Below, in pieces: positions 29,547 to 39,937 of a DNA stretch of 64,000 bases (the stretch's first letter is position 1; every line of letters begins with the position of its first letter). Source of the DNA: Pichia kudriavzevii. Its lineage: Eukaryota > Ascomycota > Pichiomycetes > Pichiales > Pichiaceae. The stretch is taken from positions 682,001 to 746,000 of the forward strand of contig NC_042507.1 of NCBI RefSeq assembly GCF_003054445.1, in the 5' to 3' direction. The notes below the pieces were generated by a model that did not search any database, was not told the DNA's origin, and saw only the letters and a program-made list of their open reading frames with translations. A program made the translations under genes and the position numbers.

Positions 29547-29570
29547 ACACCCGCGCACCGCACGTGTGCG
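29547..29570 (+). promoter_or_regulatory. Rap1-like site and CACGTG E-box before RPL2
   Basis: ACACCCGCGCACC (29547-29559) matches the Rap1 consensus at all but one position. It is followed at once by CGCACGTG (E-box at 29561-29566), and the whole forms a G+C-rich inverted repeat (CGCGCAC / GTGCGCG). It lies about 180 bp before the RPL2 start. RPL8 shares CGCACGTG. Confidence 0.45.
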
Positions 29571-29580
29571 CGCAGTAAGA

Positions 29581-29624
29581 GGGAGAACCGGGGAGGATAC
29601 TCTCGCTTCCCGTGAGGTTCTCCC
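29581..29624. repeat. 9-bp inverted repeat upstream of RPL2
   Basis: GGGAGAACC at 29581-29589 is repeated in inverted form (GGTTCTCCC) at 29616-29624, with a 26-bp spacer. It could be a paired factor site or a hairpin in the 5' leader. Confidence 0.6.
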
Positions 29625-29742
29625 CAATTGGCAATGTGCTGTTTGGTGAAAAATGGCCATGTTGAAAAATGAGGGACGCACGTTTAAGTGGAGGGAGGCA
29701 CCATTAAGTCTTCGTTAGGGAACAACCGTAAACTAATCAGAA

Positions 29743-30903
29743 ATGGGTATGTAAAGCACCGAGCGACAGAGATGTCTATGGGAGCACGAGAAGCAGGAGG
29801 GTTTCCATGTCTTCATATTAGATCAAAGTTGACACTGCGGGAAATAGGCCGATTGATGTACCATGGAGAAGAATAATAAGACAGTTCCCAATAACACTTG
29901 GATAGAGCATATGGCCAGAATATTGCAGAGATGTTGATGTATAGAGCATCATGGAGAAGTGACAAGTGTTTTCAAGGTTTCTAAGGGGCTCTTCATTCTG
30001 TGGAAGACAGTGTATCTGTAATATTGGGATAATATAATAATAAATAATATGACATGACATGACATGACATTGGAACCCGGCAATTCAAAATAGACTGAAA
30101 ACTAACATTTTTTTATCTCCATGTTTTTTCATATTACAGGTAGAGTTATTAGAAACCAAAGAAAGGGTGCAGGTTCCATTTTCACTGCTCACACCAGATT
30201 AAGAAAGGGTGCAGCAAAGTTGAGAACCTTAGATTACGCTGAAAGACACGGTTACATCAGAGGTGTCGTTAAGCAAATCATCCACGACCCAGGTAGAGGT
30301 GCACCATTAGCTAAAGTTGCATTCAGAGACCCATACAGATTCAAGCAAAGAGAAGAAACCTTCATTGCTAACGAAGGTGTCTACACTGGTCAATTCATCT
30401 ACTGTGGTAAGTCTGCTTCTTTAAACATTGGTAATGTCTTACCTTTAGGTTCTCTTCCAGAAGGTACCATTGTCTCCAACGTTGAAGAAAAGGTTGGTGA
30501 CAGAGGTGCTTTAGGTAGAACTTCTGGTAACTACGTTATCATTATCGGACACAACCCAGAAGAAAACAAGACCAGAGTTAAGTTGCCATCTGGTGCAAAG
30601 AAGATCATCTCTTCTGATGCTAGAGGTGTCATTGGTGTCGTTGCTGGTGGTGGTAGAATCGACAAGCCATTGTTGAAGGCAGGTAGAGCATTCCACAAGT
30701 TCAAGGTCAAGAGAAACTCATGGCCAAAGACCAGAGGTGTTGCTATGAACCCAGTTGATCACCCTCATGGTGGTGGTAACCATCAACATATTGGTAAGGC
30801 TTCTACCATTTCCAGAGGTGCAGTTTCTGGTCAAAAGGCTGGTTTGATTGCTGCTAGAAGAACTGGTTTACTCAGAGGTTCTAACAACAAGAACGATGAC
30901 TAA
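29743..30903 (+). CDS. RPL2: 60S ribosomal protein uL2, one intron
   Basis: Exons 29743-29746 (only ATGG) and 30140-30903 join to give 255 residues (254 in S. cerevisiae). uL2 shapes the peptidyl-transferase centre. The spliced start is [13 protein letters not shown]. The conserved core includes [20 protein letters not shown], with the histidine essential for peptidyl transfer, and the end is [14 protein letters not shown]. The 4-nt first exon is exactly where S. cerevisiae RPL2A/B split. Without splicing the frame would open with MFFHITG, which is intron sequence. Codon use is that of a highly expressed gene. Confidence 0.96.
29747..30139 (+). other. RPL2: RPL2 intron
   Basis: A 393-bp intron with donor GTATGT, branch AACTAAC (30100-30106) and acceptor CAG. 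It contains a GACAT pentamer repeated four times (30051-30070) and an 8-bp inverted repeat (29893-29900 with 29963-29970). The latter could form a stem that shortens the donor-branch distance, as in other long yeast introns. I see no C/D or H/ACA snoRNA signature. Confidence 0.93.
30051..30070. repeat. GACAT x4 in RPL2 intron
   Basis: Four exact pentamers lie just upstream of the branch point. Confidence 0.95.
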
Positions 30904-31362
30904 AGGTGATGTGATGTATATTTCATGGAACATATATCTATGTTTTTATAAACAAAACTTAATTGATAAAGTAAGAAATAATCAAAAAAAAGACGAAATC
31001 ATGTAGGAAAAGGGGCGGACCACTTATTCCCAATGTCTTTACTGTTTTCCAGAGTTTATTGTTATGGTGACTAATTTCAATGTAATCTCTAATGTACCAA
31101 AAAAAATGACATTTCTTTGTAAACCGGATAACAGTGCAACTCCTGATTGATACCGGTTTCCCGCGACTATCGCTTGTCCAGAAGGGGAAACTAGTACTGC
31201 CGTTCGATAAAGATAATTCATTTGCAGCTGTGGCACGTAGAGCGGTTTTCTCTACGTTTTTTTTTTTCGTTTATTATCTGTTTTGCCTTCTTTTGCCCTG
31301 TATGAGGTTTGTGTATTCTTGTTTTCTTCAGGAGAGACAACATTGATAAGCCGCTGAACAAT
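30904..31362. other. Intergenic region upstream of YBT1-like gene
   Basis: 459 bp with an A/T-rich start, then mixed sequence and a T run (about 31258-31267). I recognise no pleiotropic-drug-response element or other site. Confidence 0.45.
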
Positions 31363-34300
31363 ATGTCCAACTCCACATGCGATGTTGTGTGGCAGGTCGA
31401 CGATTTTACTCGTTGTTCAAGACACGATATCTTGGAATTAAAAATTCCACTGGTTTTGACTATTTTGTCTGTTATTTCTATTGGTTACTACTTGGCAAAG
31501 AATAATTGGCTTTCCTCTAGCAACATTAAGCTAGATTATAAATTTTCTAACAACGACAGCTCTCTCGGTCCAGACTTGGCTCAAAATTATGGATCAGTTG
31601 AAAACTCTAATACTGAAAATCCTGATAAGAAAACCAATATTATTGATGCCCATTTTGATATGAATTACCTCTCGGGAAGTTCCACGCAAGACATGAAGGT
31701 CACTACAAAAACTGTTTTCAGGTCGAACTTTGATCGTTCCATGCTGGCCCTGCTGGAATTCCTCTCTTTATGCCAGTTAGTTGTGGCAGTTTCTCCTTTT
31801 GTCATGAAAGACTTGGCAAGAGAATGGCAAGACAACACTCTAGTACCTTGGGCTAACGCTTTTTTTTGGACCTACTTTTTTCTTCTAACTACGTTTAGAT
31901 TGAAATGTTCATCAACTGGATTACCTGAAAAATACCCTGATTTATGGTACCACAGTTTCAATCTGATCTTTGTCTACTTTTTCAGCGCTTTATTCTTGAT
32001 CAGATCTGCCTTGCTAAATCACACCCTGAATAAACTATCAAAAGATTTTTATATCGTCGAATTTCTATTAGTTTCTGCCATGTTTTTGATATTAGGTTCC
32101 GACAAGTTTGGTGATAGGCCCATTACTGTTTATGTCACCCAGGGTTTAACTCCTTCTCCGGAACCTATGGCTTCATTTTTCAGTGTTAGTTCCTACTCTT
32201 GGCTTGAAGATATGATTTATGCAGCTAAAAAAGTCACACCAACTGTGAAAGATGTCTGGAGTTTGAAATTAGAAGATAATGCTTATGCCGTAATATTGAA
32301 GTTTCATAAGGTTAAATTCCATTCAAGGTTTGCTGTCAATCTATTCTACCAGTTCCGTAAATTGTTTCTTTATCAAACAATTTGTACTTCTGCAGAAGCT
32401 GTACTCACATTTTTTCCATCAATGTTATTGAAGAAGATTTTGGAATATGTTGAAAGCCCAGATACTGAGTCTGCAAGTCTTGCTTGGTTGTTTGTTATTC
32501 TTATGGCCATCTCTTCCCCAATCACATGTGCCTTGTCTGGTCGTGGTCTTTATCTTGGTAGAAGAATTTGCACGAGAATGAGAGCAGTTTTAATTGGTGA
32601 AGTATATTCTAAGGCTTTAAGAAGACAAATCTCGAGCTCTTCGAAGATTACTGACAATGAAAAGGAAGAATCAGATTCTCCTCCATATACTGGTGCAAGT
32701 GCTACATCTAACACCCTAGTTAGTTCCAATGGGTCCCAAAAAGACACCAAATCAGATGAAGAGGAGAAATCGACACGTGATTTGGGCTCTATCATCAATT
32801 TGATTGCCGTTGATTCCTTCAAAGTTTCAGAGATATGTGGTTATTTACATTATTTTGTAAATTCATTTATTATGACTGTCATTGCAATTGCCGTTCTTTA
32901 CAGTTTGTTAGGCTGGGCGGCATTGGCAGGTGCGTTAACTATTATCCTTATGATGCCATTGAACTACAAATTAAGTATGACATTGGGAAACTTCCAAAAG
33001 GAAATGCTTAAGGTTACTGATTCAAGAATCCAAAAGTTGAACGAGGCATTCCAAAATATCAGAATCATCAAATACTTTGCATGGGAAAATAAATTTATTG
33101 AACAAATTATCGATGTTAGATCAAAAGAGTTGAATATCCTTTTCAATAGATGTTTGGTTTGGGTTGTTTCCTCGTTTGTATGGTTTTTAACTCCTACAAT
33201 TGTCTGTTTGGTTGCATTCTACTGCTACACAATCATTGAAGGCAAACAGTTAACAACCCCAATTGCATTCACTTCATTGTCTCTTTTCAGTTTGTTACGT
33301 GCACCACTAGATCAATTCGCTGACATGCTTTCCTTTGTTGTTCAGTCTAAGGTTTCTTTGGAAAGAATTGAAGAATTTTTGAAAGAACCAGAAACAACTA
33401 AATACGAACAATTGGTTATGGAAAGAGACGAAAATTCTCCTGATGTTGGTTTCCAGAATGCGACTTTCTCTTGGTCCACCTCATCAAATGCGCCAAATGA
33501 TTTCAAGCTTAGATCTATTGATATTGCATTCAAGAAGAACAAATTGAATGTTGTTATTGGATCAACGGGTTCTGGTAAAACATCCCTATTACTTGCTTTA
33601 TTAGGTGAGATGAATTTAATCGAAGGTAAAGTGTTTTTACCTGCTTGGACTCCTAGAGATGATTTAATAGTTGACTCAAGAACAGGCTTAACGGAGTCTG
33701 CTGCTTATTGTTCTCAGAGTGCGTGGTTATTGAATGGTACCATCAGGGAGAATATTTTATTTGCTGCTCCTTATGATGAAAAGCGTTACAAACAAGCGAT
33801 TGAAGCTTGCGGCTTAAAACGTGATTTTGAAATTTTAGCAGCTGGTGATAAAACGGAAATTGGTGAAAAGGGTATTACTTTGTCTGGAGGACAAAAACAA
33901 CGTGTCTCTCTTGCCAGAGCACTATACAGTAACGCTTCATATGTTCTATTAGACGATTGCCTCTCTGCTGTTGATTCTCATACTGCGGTCCACATTTATG
34001 AGAACTGTATTACTGGCCCACTGATGGCTAATAGAACATGTATTTTAGTTTCACATAATATTGCATTAACTATCAAGGACGCAGAGCATGTTGTGGTTAT
34101 GGACAATGGTAGGGTGAAAACACAGGGTACTGTTGATGAATTGATCAAAGAAGGCGTCTTTGATGAAGAAGCTACTGCTTCCGTTATGCAATCTCGCTCA
34201 GCTTCTACTGCTAACTTGAATGCTTTGGTGAATGAAGAATCCGACGCATTGCATTCGCATTTGCTTAACTCTACTATTGCGGCACTTGCATCAGATCACA

Positions 34301-36414
34301 ATGCTGATCAAATTGACTCCATCCCCGTTGAAGATGAAAATATTGACAAATCAGGTAAATTGATTGATGAAGAAACAAAATCCGATGGTTCCGTTTCCTT
34401 AGAAGTTTATAAAGCCTATATCAATTTATTTGGTGGTACCTATTTTTGGATTCTTCTTGCTATTGTCTTATTAAGCACTCAGTTAGTGAATATTTATCAA
34501 TCCTATTACTTGAGAATTTGGTCCATGGCTGAGAATGAAAGAAATGGCATTACTGTTCTCACTGCAATTATTTCAGAAATTCCAAACAAAGTGTATGCAA
34601 AATCAGATTTTGCATGGGATAATGTTCTAAATGTTTTTAAATCAATTGATTGGCATAAACCCATTATAAAGACAAGATACAACGATTTTGATGTTTCAAA
34701 GATGTCTGCGATTCACTCGACAATGTATTACCTCGTTGTCTACTCTCTTATTGGTCTTGTTTATTCATCTATTGGCTCTCTAAGAATTATTATGGTTTAT
34801 ATTGGAGGTTTAGGAGTCTCACGTAAAATTTTTAAACAGTTATTGCAGAAGGTGATGAGAGCGGAGGTAAGGTTTTTTGATTCGACACCAATTGGTCGTA
34901 TAATGAACAGATTTTCAAAGGACATGGAAAGTATTGACCAAGAATTAGCACCATATTCAGAGGCGTTTGTCGTTGACATACTTAGCTGTCTCAGTACCAT
35001 TGTTTTGATTACATGGATTACACCTGCATTTTTAATTTTTGGTGTTTTTGTCTCGATTCTTTTCGGTTATGTTGGTATTCTCTACTTGAATTTATCTAGA
35101 GAGTTGAAACGGTTTGAGTCTATAACCAGATCTCCGATCAATCAGCATTTTACCGAAACTTTAACCGGAGTTACTACTATTAGAGCTTATGGTGACGAAA
35201 GAAGATTTTTGGTTCAGAATATGCAGAAGATTGATACAAATAACAGACCATTTTTCTTTGTTTGGGCGAATAATAGATGGATGTCTTTTAGGGCTCAATT
35301 TACGGGATCCTCTATTGTCGCCATCTCAGCTGCTCTTGCAGTGTTAGCAGCTCGTCAAATTGATTCAGGTCTAGCAGGTATTTCTTTGTCGTTTGCAGCA
35401 TCTTTTTCCACCAGTGCTTTATGGGTTTTACGTTGTTATGCGGATGTCGAGATCAATATTAATTCAGTTGAAAGAGTTCAAGAATATATTACTGATATTA
35501 AGGAAGAAAGCGCAACTGAGACTCCTTTTGATCCCCCTGCTTCATGGCCCGAGCATGGTGAGATTTCGGTTGAGGGACTATCACTCAGATACGCTCCAAA
35601 TCTGCCACTTGTCATTAAAGACATTTCTTTCCACGTGAATTCTGGTGAGAAGGTTGGTGTTGTTGGTAGAACAGGTGCCGGTAAATCTACTATTATTACT
35701 AGTTTTTTCAGATTCATTGAACCTGCCCAGGGTAAAATTGTCATTGATGGTGTTGATATAACTAAGATTGGTTTGAATTCTTTGAGAAGAGGTTTGGCCA
35801 TCATTCCACAAGAGCCAACTCTTTTTACTGGTTCACTAAGAAGTAACCTTGACATGTTCAACGAAAGTGATGATCTATCTATCTATGAATCATTAAGACG
35901 TGTCGGTTTGATTTCCAGAGACGAATATAACAGCCTCAGAACTGTCATCGAAAGTGGCCAGTCTTTGGAAGAATACAATAAGTCCAATGAGAACAGTGAA
36001 GAAAATGTCAATAAGTTTACTAATTTAGAAGCCGAGGTTACTGAAAATGGTGGTAATTTATCTCAAGGTGAAAGACAGCTAATTTGTTTGGCAAGATCCC
36101 TATTGAAAAGTCCAAAAATTTTGCTACTAGATGAAGCTACAGCATCTATTGATTATGAAACTGATGCGATGATTCAAAACACAATCAGAGAAGAATTCTC
36201 TGAAAGTACTATTCTAACTATTGCTCATAGATTGAAGACAATCATAGACTATGATAAAATTTTGGTTTTGGATCACGGTAATGCTAAAGAATATGATCAT
36301 CCTTACAACTTAATTACAAAGGAAGGATCTCAGTTCAGATCCATGTGTCAAGACACTGGTGAATTTGATGAACTTGTTCGTTTGGCAAAAGAAGCATATG
36401 ATGCCAAAAAATAA
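31363..36414 (+). CDS. YBT1: Full-length ABCC transporter, Ybt1/Vmr1 type
   Basis: A 1683-residue ABC transporter from ATG 31363; the frame runs further upstream only through a TTG. An N-terminal membrane domain (TMD0, first about 270 residues) precedes two TMD-NBD halves. NBD1 has Walker A GSTGSGKTS (near 733), signature LSGGQKQR (near 839) and a Walker B followed by Asp (LLDDCLSAVDS), the usual ABCC degenerate site. NBD2 has GRTGAGKST (near 1434), LSQGE and LLLDEATASID (near 1586). The insert between Walker A and the Q-loop in NBD1 and the overall length favour Ybt1 (1661 residues, vacuolar bile-acid and phosphatidylcholine transport) over Ycf1 or Yor1. A Ser-rich linker of about 50 residues interrupts TMD1. 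Substrate is inferred. Confidence 0.88.
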   Translation: MSNSTCDVVWQVDDFTRCSRHDILELKIPLVLTILSVISIGYYLAKNNWLSSSNIKLDYKFSNNDSSLGPDLAQNYGSVENSNTENPDKKTNIIDAHFDMNYLSGSSTQDMKVTTKTVFRSNFDRSMLALLEFLSLCQLVVAVSPFVMKDLAREWQDNTLVPWANAFFWTYFFLLTTFRLKCSSTGLPEKYPDLWYHSFNLIFVYFFSALFLIRSALLNHTLNKLSKDFYIVEFLLVSAMFLILGSDKFGDRPITVYVTQGLTPSPEPMASFFSVSSYSWLEDMIYAAKKVTPTVKDVWSLKLEDNAYAVILKFHKVKFHSRFAVNLFYQFRKLFLYQTICTSAEAVLTFFPSMLLKKILEYVESPDTESASLAWLFVILMAISSPITCALSGRGLYLGRRICTRMRAVLIGEVYSKALRRQISSSSKITDNEKEESDSPPYTGASATSNTLVSSNGSQKDTKSDEEEKSTRDLGSIINLIAVDSFKVSEICGYLHYFVNSFIMTVIAIAVLYSLLGWAALAGALTIILMMPLNYKLSMTLGNFQKEMLKVTDSRIQKLNEAFQNIRIIKYFAWENKFIEQIIDVRSKELNILFNRCLVWVVSSFVWFLTPTIVCLVAFYCYTIIEGKQLTTPIAFTSLSLFSLLRAPLDQFADMLSFVVQSKVSLERIEEFLKEPETTKYEQLVMERDENSPDVGFQNATFSWSTSSNAPNDFKLRSIDIAFKKNKLNVVIGSTGSGKTSLLLALLGEMNLIEGKVFLPAWTPRDDLIVDSRTGLTESAAYCSQSAWLLNGTIRENILFAAPYDEKRYKQAIEACGLKRDFEILAAGDKTEIGEKGITLSGGQKQRVSLARALYSNASYVLLDDCLSAVDSHTAVHIYENCITGPLMANRTCILVSHNIALTIKDAEHVVVMDNGRVKTQGTVDELIKEGVFDEEATASVMQSRSASTANLNALVNEESDALHSHLLNSTIAALASDHNADQIDSIPVEDENIDKSGKLIDEETKSDGSVSLEVYKAYINLFGGTYFWILLAIVLLSTQLVNIYQSYYLRIWSMAENERNGITVLTAIISEIPNKVYAKSDFAWDNVLNVFKSIDWHKPIIKTRYNDFDVSKMSAIHSTMYYLVVYSLIGLVYSSIGSLRIIMVYIGGLGVSRKIFKQLLQKVMRAEVRFFDSTPIGRIMNRFSKDMESIDQELAPYSEAFVVDILSCLSTIVLITWITPAFLIFGVFVSILFGYVGILYLNLSRELKRFESITRSPINQHFTETLTGVTTIRAYGDERRFLVQNMQKIDTNNRPFFFVWANNRWMSFRAQFTGSSIVAISAALAVLAARQIDSGLAGISLSFAASFSTSALWVLRCYADVEININSVERVQEYITDIKEESATETPFDPPASWPEHGEISVEGLSLRYAPNLPLVIKDISFHVNSGEKVGVVGRTGAGKSTIITSFFRFIEPAQGKIVIDGVDITKIGLNSLRRGLAIIPQEPTLFTGSLRSNLDMFNESDDLSIYESLRRVGLISRDEYNSLRTVIESGQSLEEYNKSNENSEENVNKFTNLEAEVTENGGNLSQGERQLICLARSLLKSPKILLLDEATASIDYETDAMIQNTIREEFSESTILTIAHRLKTIIDYDKILVLDHGNAKEYDHPYNLITKEGSQFRSMCQDTGEFDELVRLAKEAYDAKK

Positions 36415-36847
36415 AAAAATCATTCTGCTTACACTTATTCCCTCCCGCATAAACACACGTATTGTACAACATAAAATTATTTATAAGGAAACATTTCAAA
36501 GAAAAGTTGTATAATGTTTGTAGCATCTAGTCGTTAAACATTCTAAATCAAATTATTCTCAGCAAAGTGTGCTCGCAACATGAAGAAGCAATCTCGAATT
36601 CTGTTTGTTTATATTTTTCCTACTTGGGAAATTTGATAAAATTTCCTTTTTAAGACCATCAAAAACACTGAAACTTAAGGATTCAGATGCCTACTCAAAA
36701 AGGAGAGAAATGATCTAGATGATTATTTCGTAACAAAGAATTTGTTGCTTTCAAAACAGCTCTACTCCTTTCCTTACAGTTGGAGTAATCTAAGAACGGA
36801 GTGTACGATTTTCATAAATACAAACCACTAAAGTGTATTAGCTAAAT
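36415..36847. other. Intergenic region upstream of CHS2
   Basis: 433 bp, A/T-rich. It contains the YBT1-like 3' UTR and the CHS2 promoter. I recognise no specific site. Confidence 0.45.
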
Positions 36848-39800
36848 ATGTCTGATCCGTTTAGACCTAATCCTTTTACGGTGTTGCAATCACCAGTGAA
36901 AAAACCAGAGGAGGCATACACACCCACAGGCTCTCCAATTAGAAACTCACCAGTTAGAAACTCGCCATCCAAGACAGCAATTAAATACTCGCCTGCAGTG
37001 TCTTTCAGAAGAGGTGATGATAATCATGAATTTATCAATAGTTCCATTGGTCGTAACTTCATCCAAAGAGCTACTGAATCACCCTTTAAGCCCACAGCAA
37101 GGAAACTATTCACAGAACATGAATCTCCAAAGAAAGGTGGTGCATTGGCAAGAAACCTTGACCCGTTCAGTGATGTAGACGAAGAAAATGATGAGAATGA
37201 CATTATTAGCCATTATTCAATATTCAATACAGACAAAACCCACGAATTCAAAAGGTCAACTAATTCTAATAGGACAGAACTGGAGTCGCCAAAACCGGTA
37301 TTTTCTGCAAGTACATTTGCAGCAGCTGGTGGTGATGTTAATTCGCTACAGTCATCATTAGGCGAAATTCCTATGCTAACGCCTAAATCATCGAGGTTAG
37401 GCTACATTCCGCCACAGCAAGACTTGGGTGTTAGAGTTACATCTGCAAGTTCTGATTCGACCGCTGCGTCGTCTTTTGGTGCCGAATTAAATGAGAAGAA
37501 AACTAACCACTCGTCATATTTCTCCTCTGATCAATCGACAATCAATGCCCCAATTGACAATACCGAAGAGTTTGGTTCCAGCCAGCTCACACACAGTTCT
37601 AATTCAACCGACTACTTTGACAAGAATTTGATGGATGGTGCACCAAGAATTCAAGTAAGAAGAAATAATTTCCACAAGCAACAAACAGTTTTCAGGTCAA
37701 GAACTGGTAACCTTGTTCTAGATACCCCAATTCCAAGATTACTACATGATTTACTACCAAGAAAAGGTGATGACGAGTACGATTTTATGAAATACTCAGC
37801 TGTCACCTCTGATCCTGATGACTTTGTTGAAGATGGCTTTAATTTAAGGCAAATTGAATTAGAAAGAGAGACGGAAATTGTCATTTGTATCACAATGTAT
37901 AACGAAGATGAGGTTGCCTTAACAAGAACTCTACATGCAGTTATGAAAAATATTGAATATTTGAATAAAAGAACAAGATCTCACACCTGGGGTCCAGATT
38001 CATGGAAAAAAGTTGTTGTGTGTATCATTGCAGATGGTAGAAATAAAGTGAGTCAAGGTGTTTTGGAAGTTTTAAGTGTTATGGGTGTTTATCAAGATGG
38101 AATTGCTAAGTCTTTTGTTAATCAAAAGGAAGTCAAAGCGCATATCTTTGAATACACAACACAAGTTTCCGTTGATGAAAATTTGAAAATAAATGGTGGT
38201 AAGATTACACCGGCCCAAGTTGTATTCTGCCTAAAGGAGAAAAACGCAAAGAAAATCAACTCACATAGATGGCTGTTTAACGCAATCTGCCCGACTTTGG
38301 ACCCAAATGTTACAGTCCTGCTTGATGTCGGTACTGTTCCAAATGAAAGTGCTGTTTACAACCTATGGAAAGCATTTGACTTAGATTCTAATGTTGCCGG
38401 TGCAGCTGGTCAAATTGTTGCAATGAAAGGTAAATATTGGTCAAAATTAGTAAATCCGCTAGTGTCTTCCCAGAACTTTGAATATAAAATGTCCAACATC
38501 CTAGACAAACCCTGCGAATCTGCATTTGGTTACATTTCTGTCTTACCTGGCGCACTGTCTGCATATAGATATTCCGCTCTTAAAAACCACCCAGATGGAA
38601 CTGGTCCATTGCAAGCTTATTTTCACGGTGAAACACAAGATACAGCAGAAAATGCCGATATTTTCTCTGCCAATATGTACTTGGCAGAAGACAGAGTTTT
38701 AGCCTGGGAGCTGGTTGCTAAGAAAAACGCACAATGGGTTTTAAAATATTGTAAAGATGCAAAAGGTGAAACTGATGTCCCCGAAACTTTATCGGAGTTT
38801 GTTTTGCAAAGAAGACGTTGGTTGAATGGTGCATTCTTTGCTGCTTTATATTCACTGAAGCAAAGCGGTGCGATTTTTAGCACTGACCATTCTTCTTTAA
38901 GAAAGTTTTTCTTTATGGTTGAATTCATATATCAAGGTCTAACTTTACTATTCAGTTTTTTCTCCATAGCAAACTTTTACATCACATTCTATTATTTGGC
39001 TGGTTCTTTGATTGTTATTGGAGGTACTGGAGGCAAGGTTGTTTTTGAAATCATGAATTATATTTGCATTTGCACATTACTAGCAATGTTAGTGATTTCA
39101 ATGGGCAACAAACCAACAGGAGCACCTATGCTATTTTGGGTTTGTGTTATTCTATTAACTTTGTGTGGAATGTATGCATTGATATCAGGTTTTTACTTTT
39201 TGAGCTTAATGATTCAATCACACAATGCTGGAAATGCAGGTGGCTTAAGTTTTGCATCAATCTGCGTGTCACTAGCATCGACATATGGTTTGTACGTTTT
39301 AATGTCCTTATTGTATTTGGATCCATGGCATATTATTTCTTCTTCATTACAATACTTTCTGATGTTACCAGCTTACACTTGTCTTCTGCAAATTTATGCA
39401 TTCTGTAATACACACGATGTCTCATGGGGTACAAAAGGAAGCGTGGAAGCAGTGCAGGATTTAGGTAAAGCTATTATTCAAACTGATGAAAAAGGACAGC
39501 AAATTATCACAACAGAAGTTTTGGCCCAGCAAGACATCGATTCCATGTACAGTGAAACTGTTTTGAAACTAAAAGACAGAAGAAAGAAGCCAGTTAATAT
39601 GAGAGGTAAGAACAGTAAAAGTGGTGGCAAAAAGAAAAACGTCATTGGCAAGGAGGATTATTATAGAGATGTCAGATCTAGAGTTGTCTTGGTTTGGGTG
39701 ATCTCCAATGTAATCTTGGTTATGACTATTACCCAAATCTGGGCAGCAGACTCCATCAGATCCAATAAATATTTGGCGTTTATCCTTTGGTCTGTCTTTG

Positions 39801-39937
39801 GATTTAGTGTATTTAGATTTTTGGGCTCATCTTCATATCTCATTCATTTGCTCTTAAGAAAGATAATTGTGTCCAAAAACAAATGGGATTTAAGGAAAGA
39901 AGAGGTGCCTCATATGAACGAGCTTCCCAACATCTAG
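36848..39937 (+). CDS. CHS2: Chitin synthase, Chs2-type
   Basis: A 1029-residue class I/II chitin synthase (GT2). The catalytic part has VICITMYNEDEVALTRTLHAVM, the LAEDR segment near residue 612 and the processivity motif QRRRWLNGA near 654, followed by about seven membrane segments. Chs2 makes the primary septum at cytokinesis. The N-terminal cytosolic region (about 1-330) is disordered and carries many Ser-Pro sites (GSPIR, NSPVR, NSPSK, ESPFK, ESPKK). This matches the Cdk1-controlled tail that retains Chs2 in the ER until mitotic exit, so I chose Chs2 over Chs1. It is convergent with the Zn2Cys6 gene. Confidence 0.92.
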   Translation: MSDPFRPNPFTVLQSPVKKPEEAYTPTGSPIRNSPVRNSPSKTAIKYSPAVSFRRGDDNHEFINSSIGRNFIQRATESPFKPTARKLFTEHESPKKGGALARNLDPFSDVDEENDENDIISHYSIFNTDKTHEFKRSTNSNRTELESPKPVFSASTFAAAGGDVNSLQSSLGEIPMLTPKSSRLGYIPPQQDLGVRVTSASSDSTAASSFGAELNEKKTNHSSYFSSDQSTINAPIDNTEEFGSSQLTHSSNSTDYFDKNLMDGAPRIQVRRNNFHKQQTVFRSRTGNLVLDTPIPRLLHDLLPRKGDDEYDFMKYSAVTSDPDDFVEDGFNLRQIELERETEIVICITMYNEDEVALTRTLHAVMKNIEYLNKRTRSHTWGPDSWKKVVVCIIADGRNKVSQGVLEVLSVMGVYQDGIAKSFVNQKEVKAHIFEYTTQVSVDENLKINGGKITPAQVVFCLKEKNAKKINSHRWLFNAICPTLDPNVTVLLDVGTVPNESAVYNLWKAFDLDSNVAGAAGQIVAMKGKYWSKLVNPLVSSQNFEYKMSNILDKPCESAFGYISVLPGALSAYRYSALKNHPDGTGPLQAYFHGETQDTAENADIFSANMYLAEDRVLAWELVAKKNAQWVLKYCKDAKGETDVPETLSEFVLQRRRWLNGAFFAALYSLKQSGAIFSTDHSSLRKFFFMVEFIYQGLTLLFSFFSIANFYITFYYLAGSLIVIGGTGGKVVFEIMNYICICTLLAMLVISMGNKPTGAPMLFWVCVILLTLCGMYALISGFYFLSLMIQSHNAGNAGGLSFASICVSLASTYGLYVLMSLLYLDPWHIISSSLQYFLMLPAYTCLLQIYAFCNTHDVSWGTKGSVEAVQDLGKAIIQTDEKGQQIITTEVLAQQDIDSMYSETVLKLKDRRKKPVNMRGKNSKSGGKKKNVIGKEDYYRDVRSRVVLVWVISNVILVMTITQIWAADSIRSNKYLAFILWSVFGFSVFRFLGSSSYLIHLLLRKIIVSKNKWDLRKEEVPHMNELPNI

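Larger units (their letters stand above)
28789..29742. other. RRM gene-RPL2 intergenic, RPL2 promoter
   Basis: 954 bp. It holds a 9-bp ATTATTACC-type repeat (28931-29003), an ACGCGT (29511-29516), a Rap1-like site (29547-29559) overlapping a G+C-rich palindrome with CACGTG (29561-29566), and a 9-bp inverted repeat (29581-29589 with 29616-29624). No gene-like frame is convincing. Confidence 0.6.

Noticed and set aside
29747-30139. snoRNA inside the RPL2 intron
   Set aside because: I looked for box C/D and H/ACA elements; only a weak TTGATGT-like sequence was present with no matching D box or guide geometry.
31309-31362. 18 extra N-terminal residues for the YBT1-like protein
   Set aside because: They would need initiation at TTG; the first ATG is 31363. 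The same reasoning trims TRP5, SRX1, CIR1, TDA10, the C2H2 factor and the 11895 and 12992 genes, which otherwise extend through TTG or GTG.
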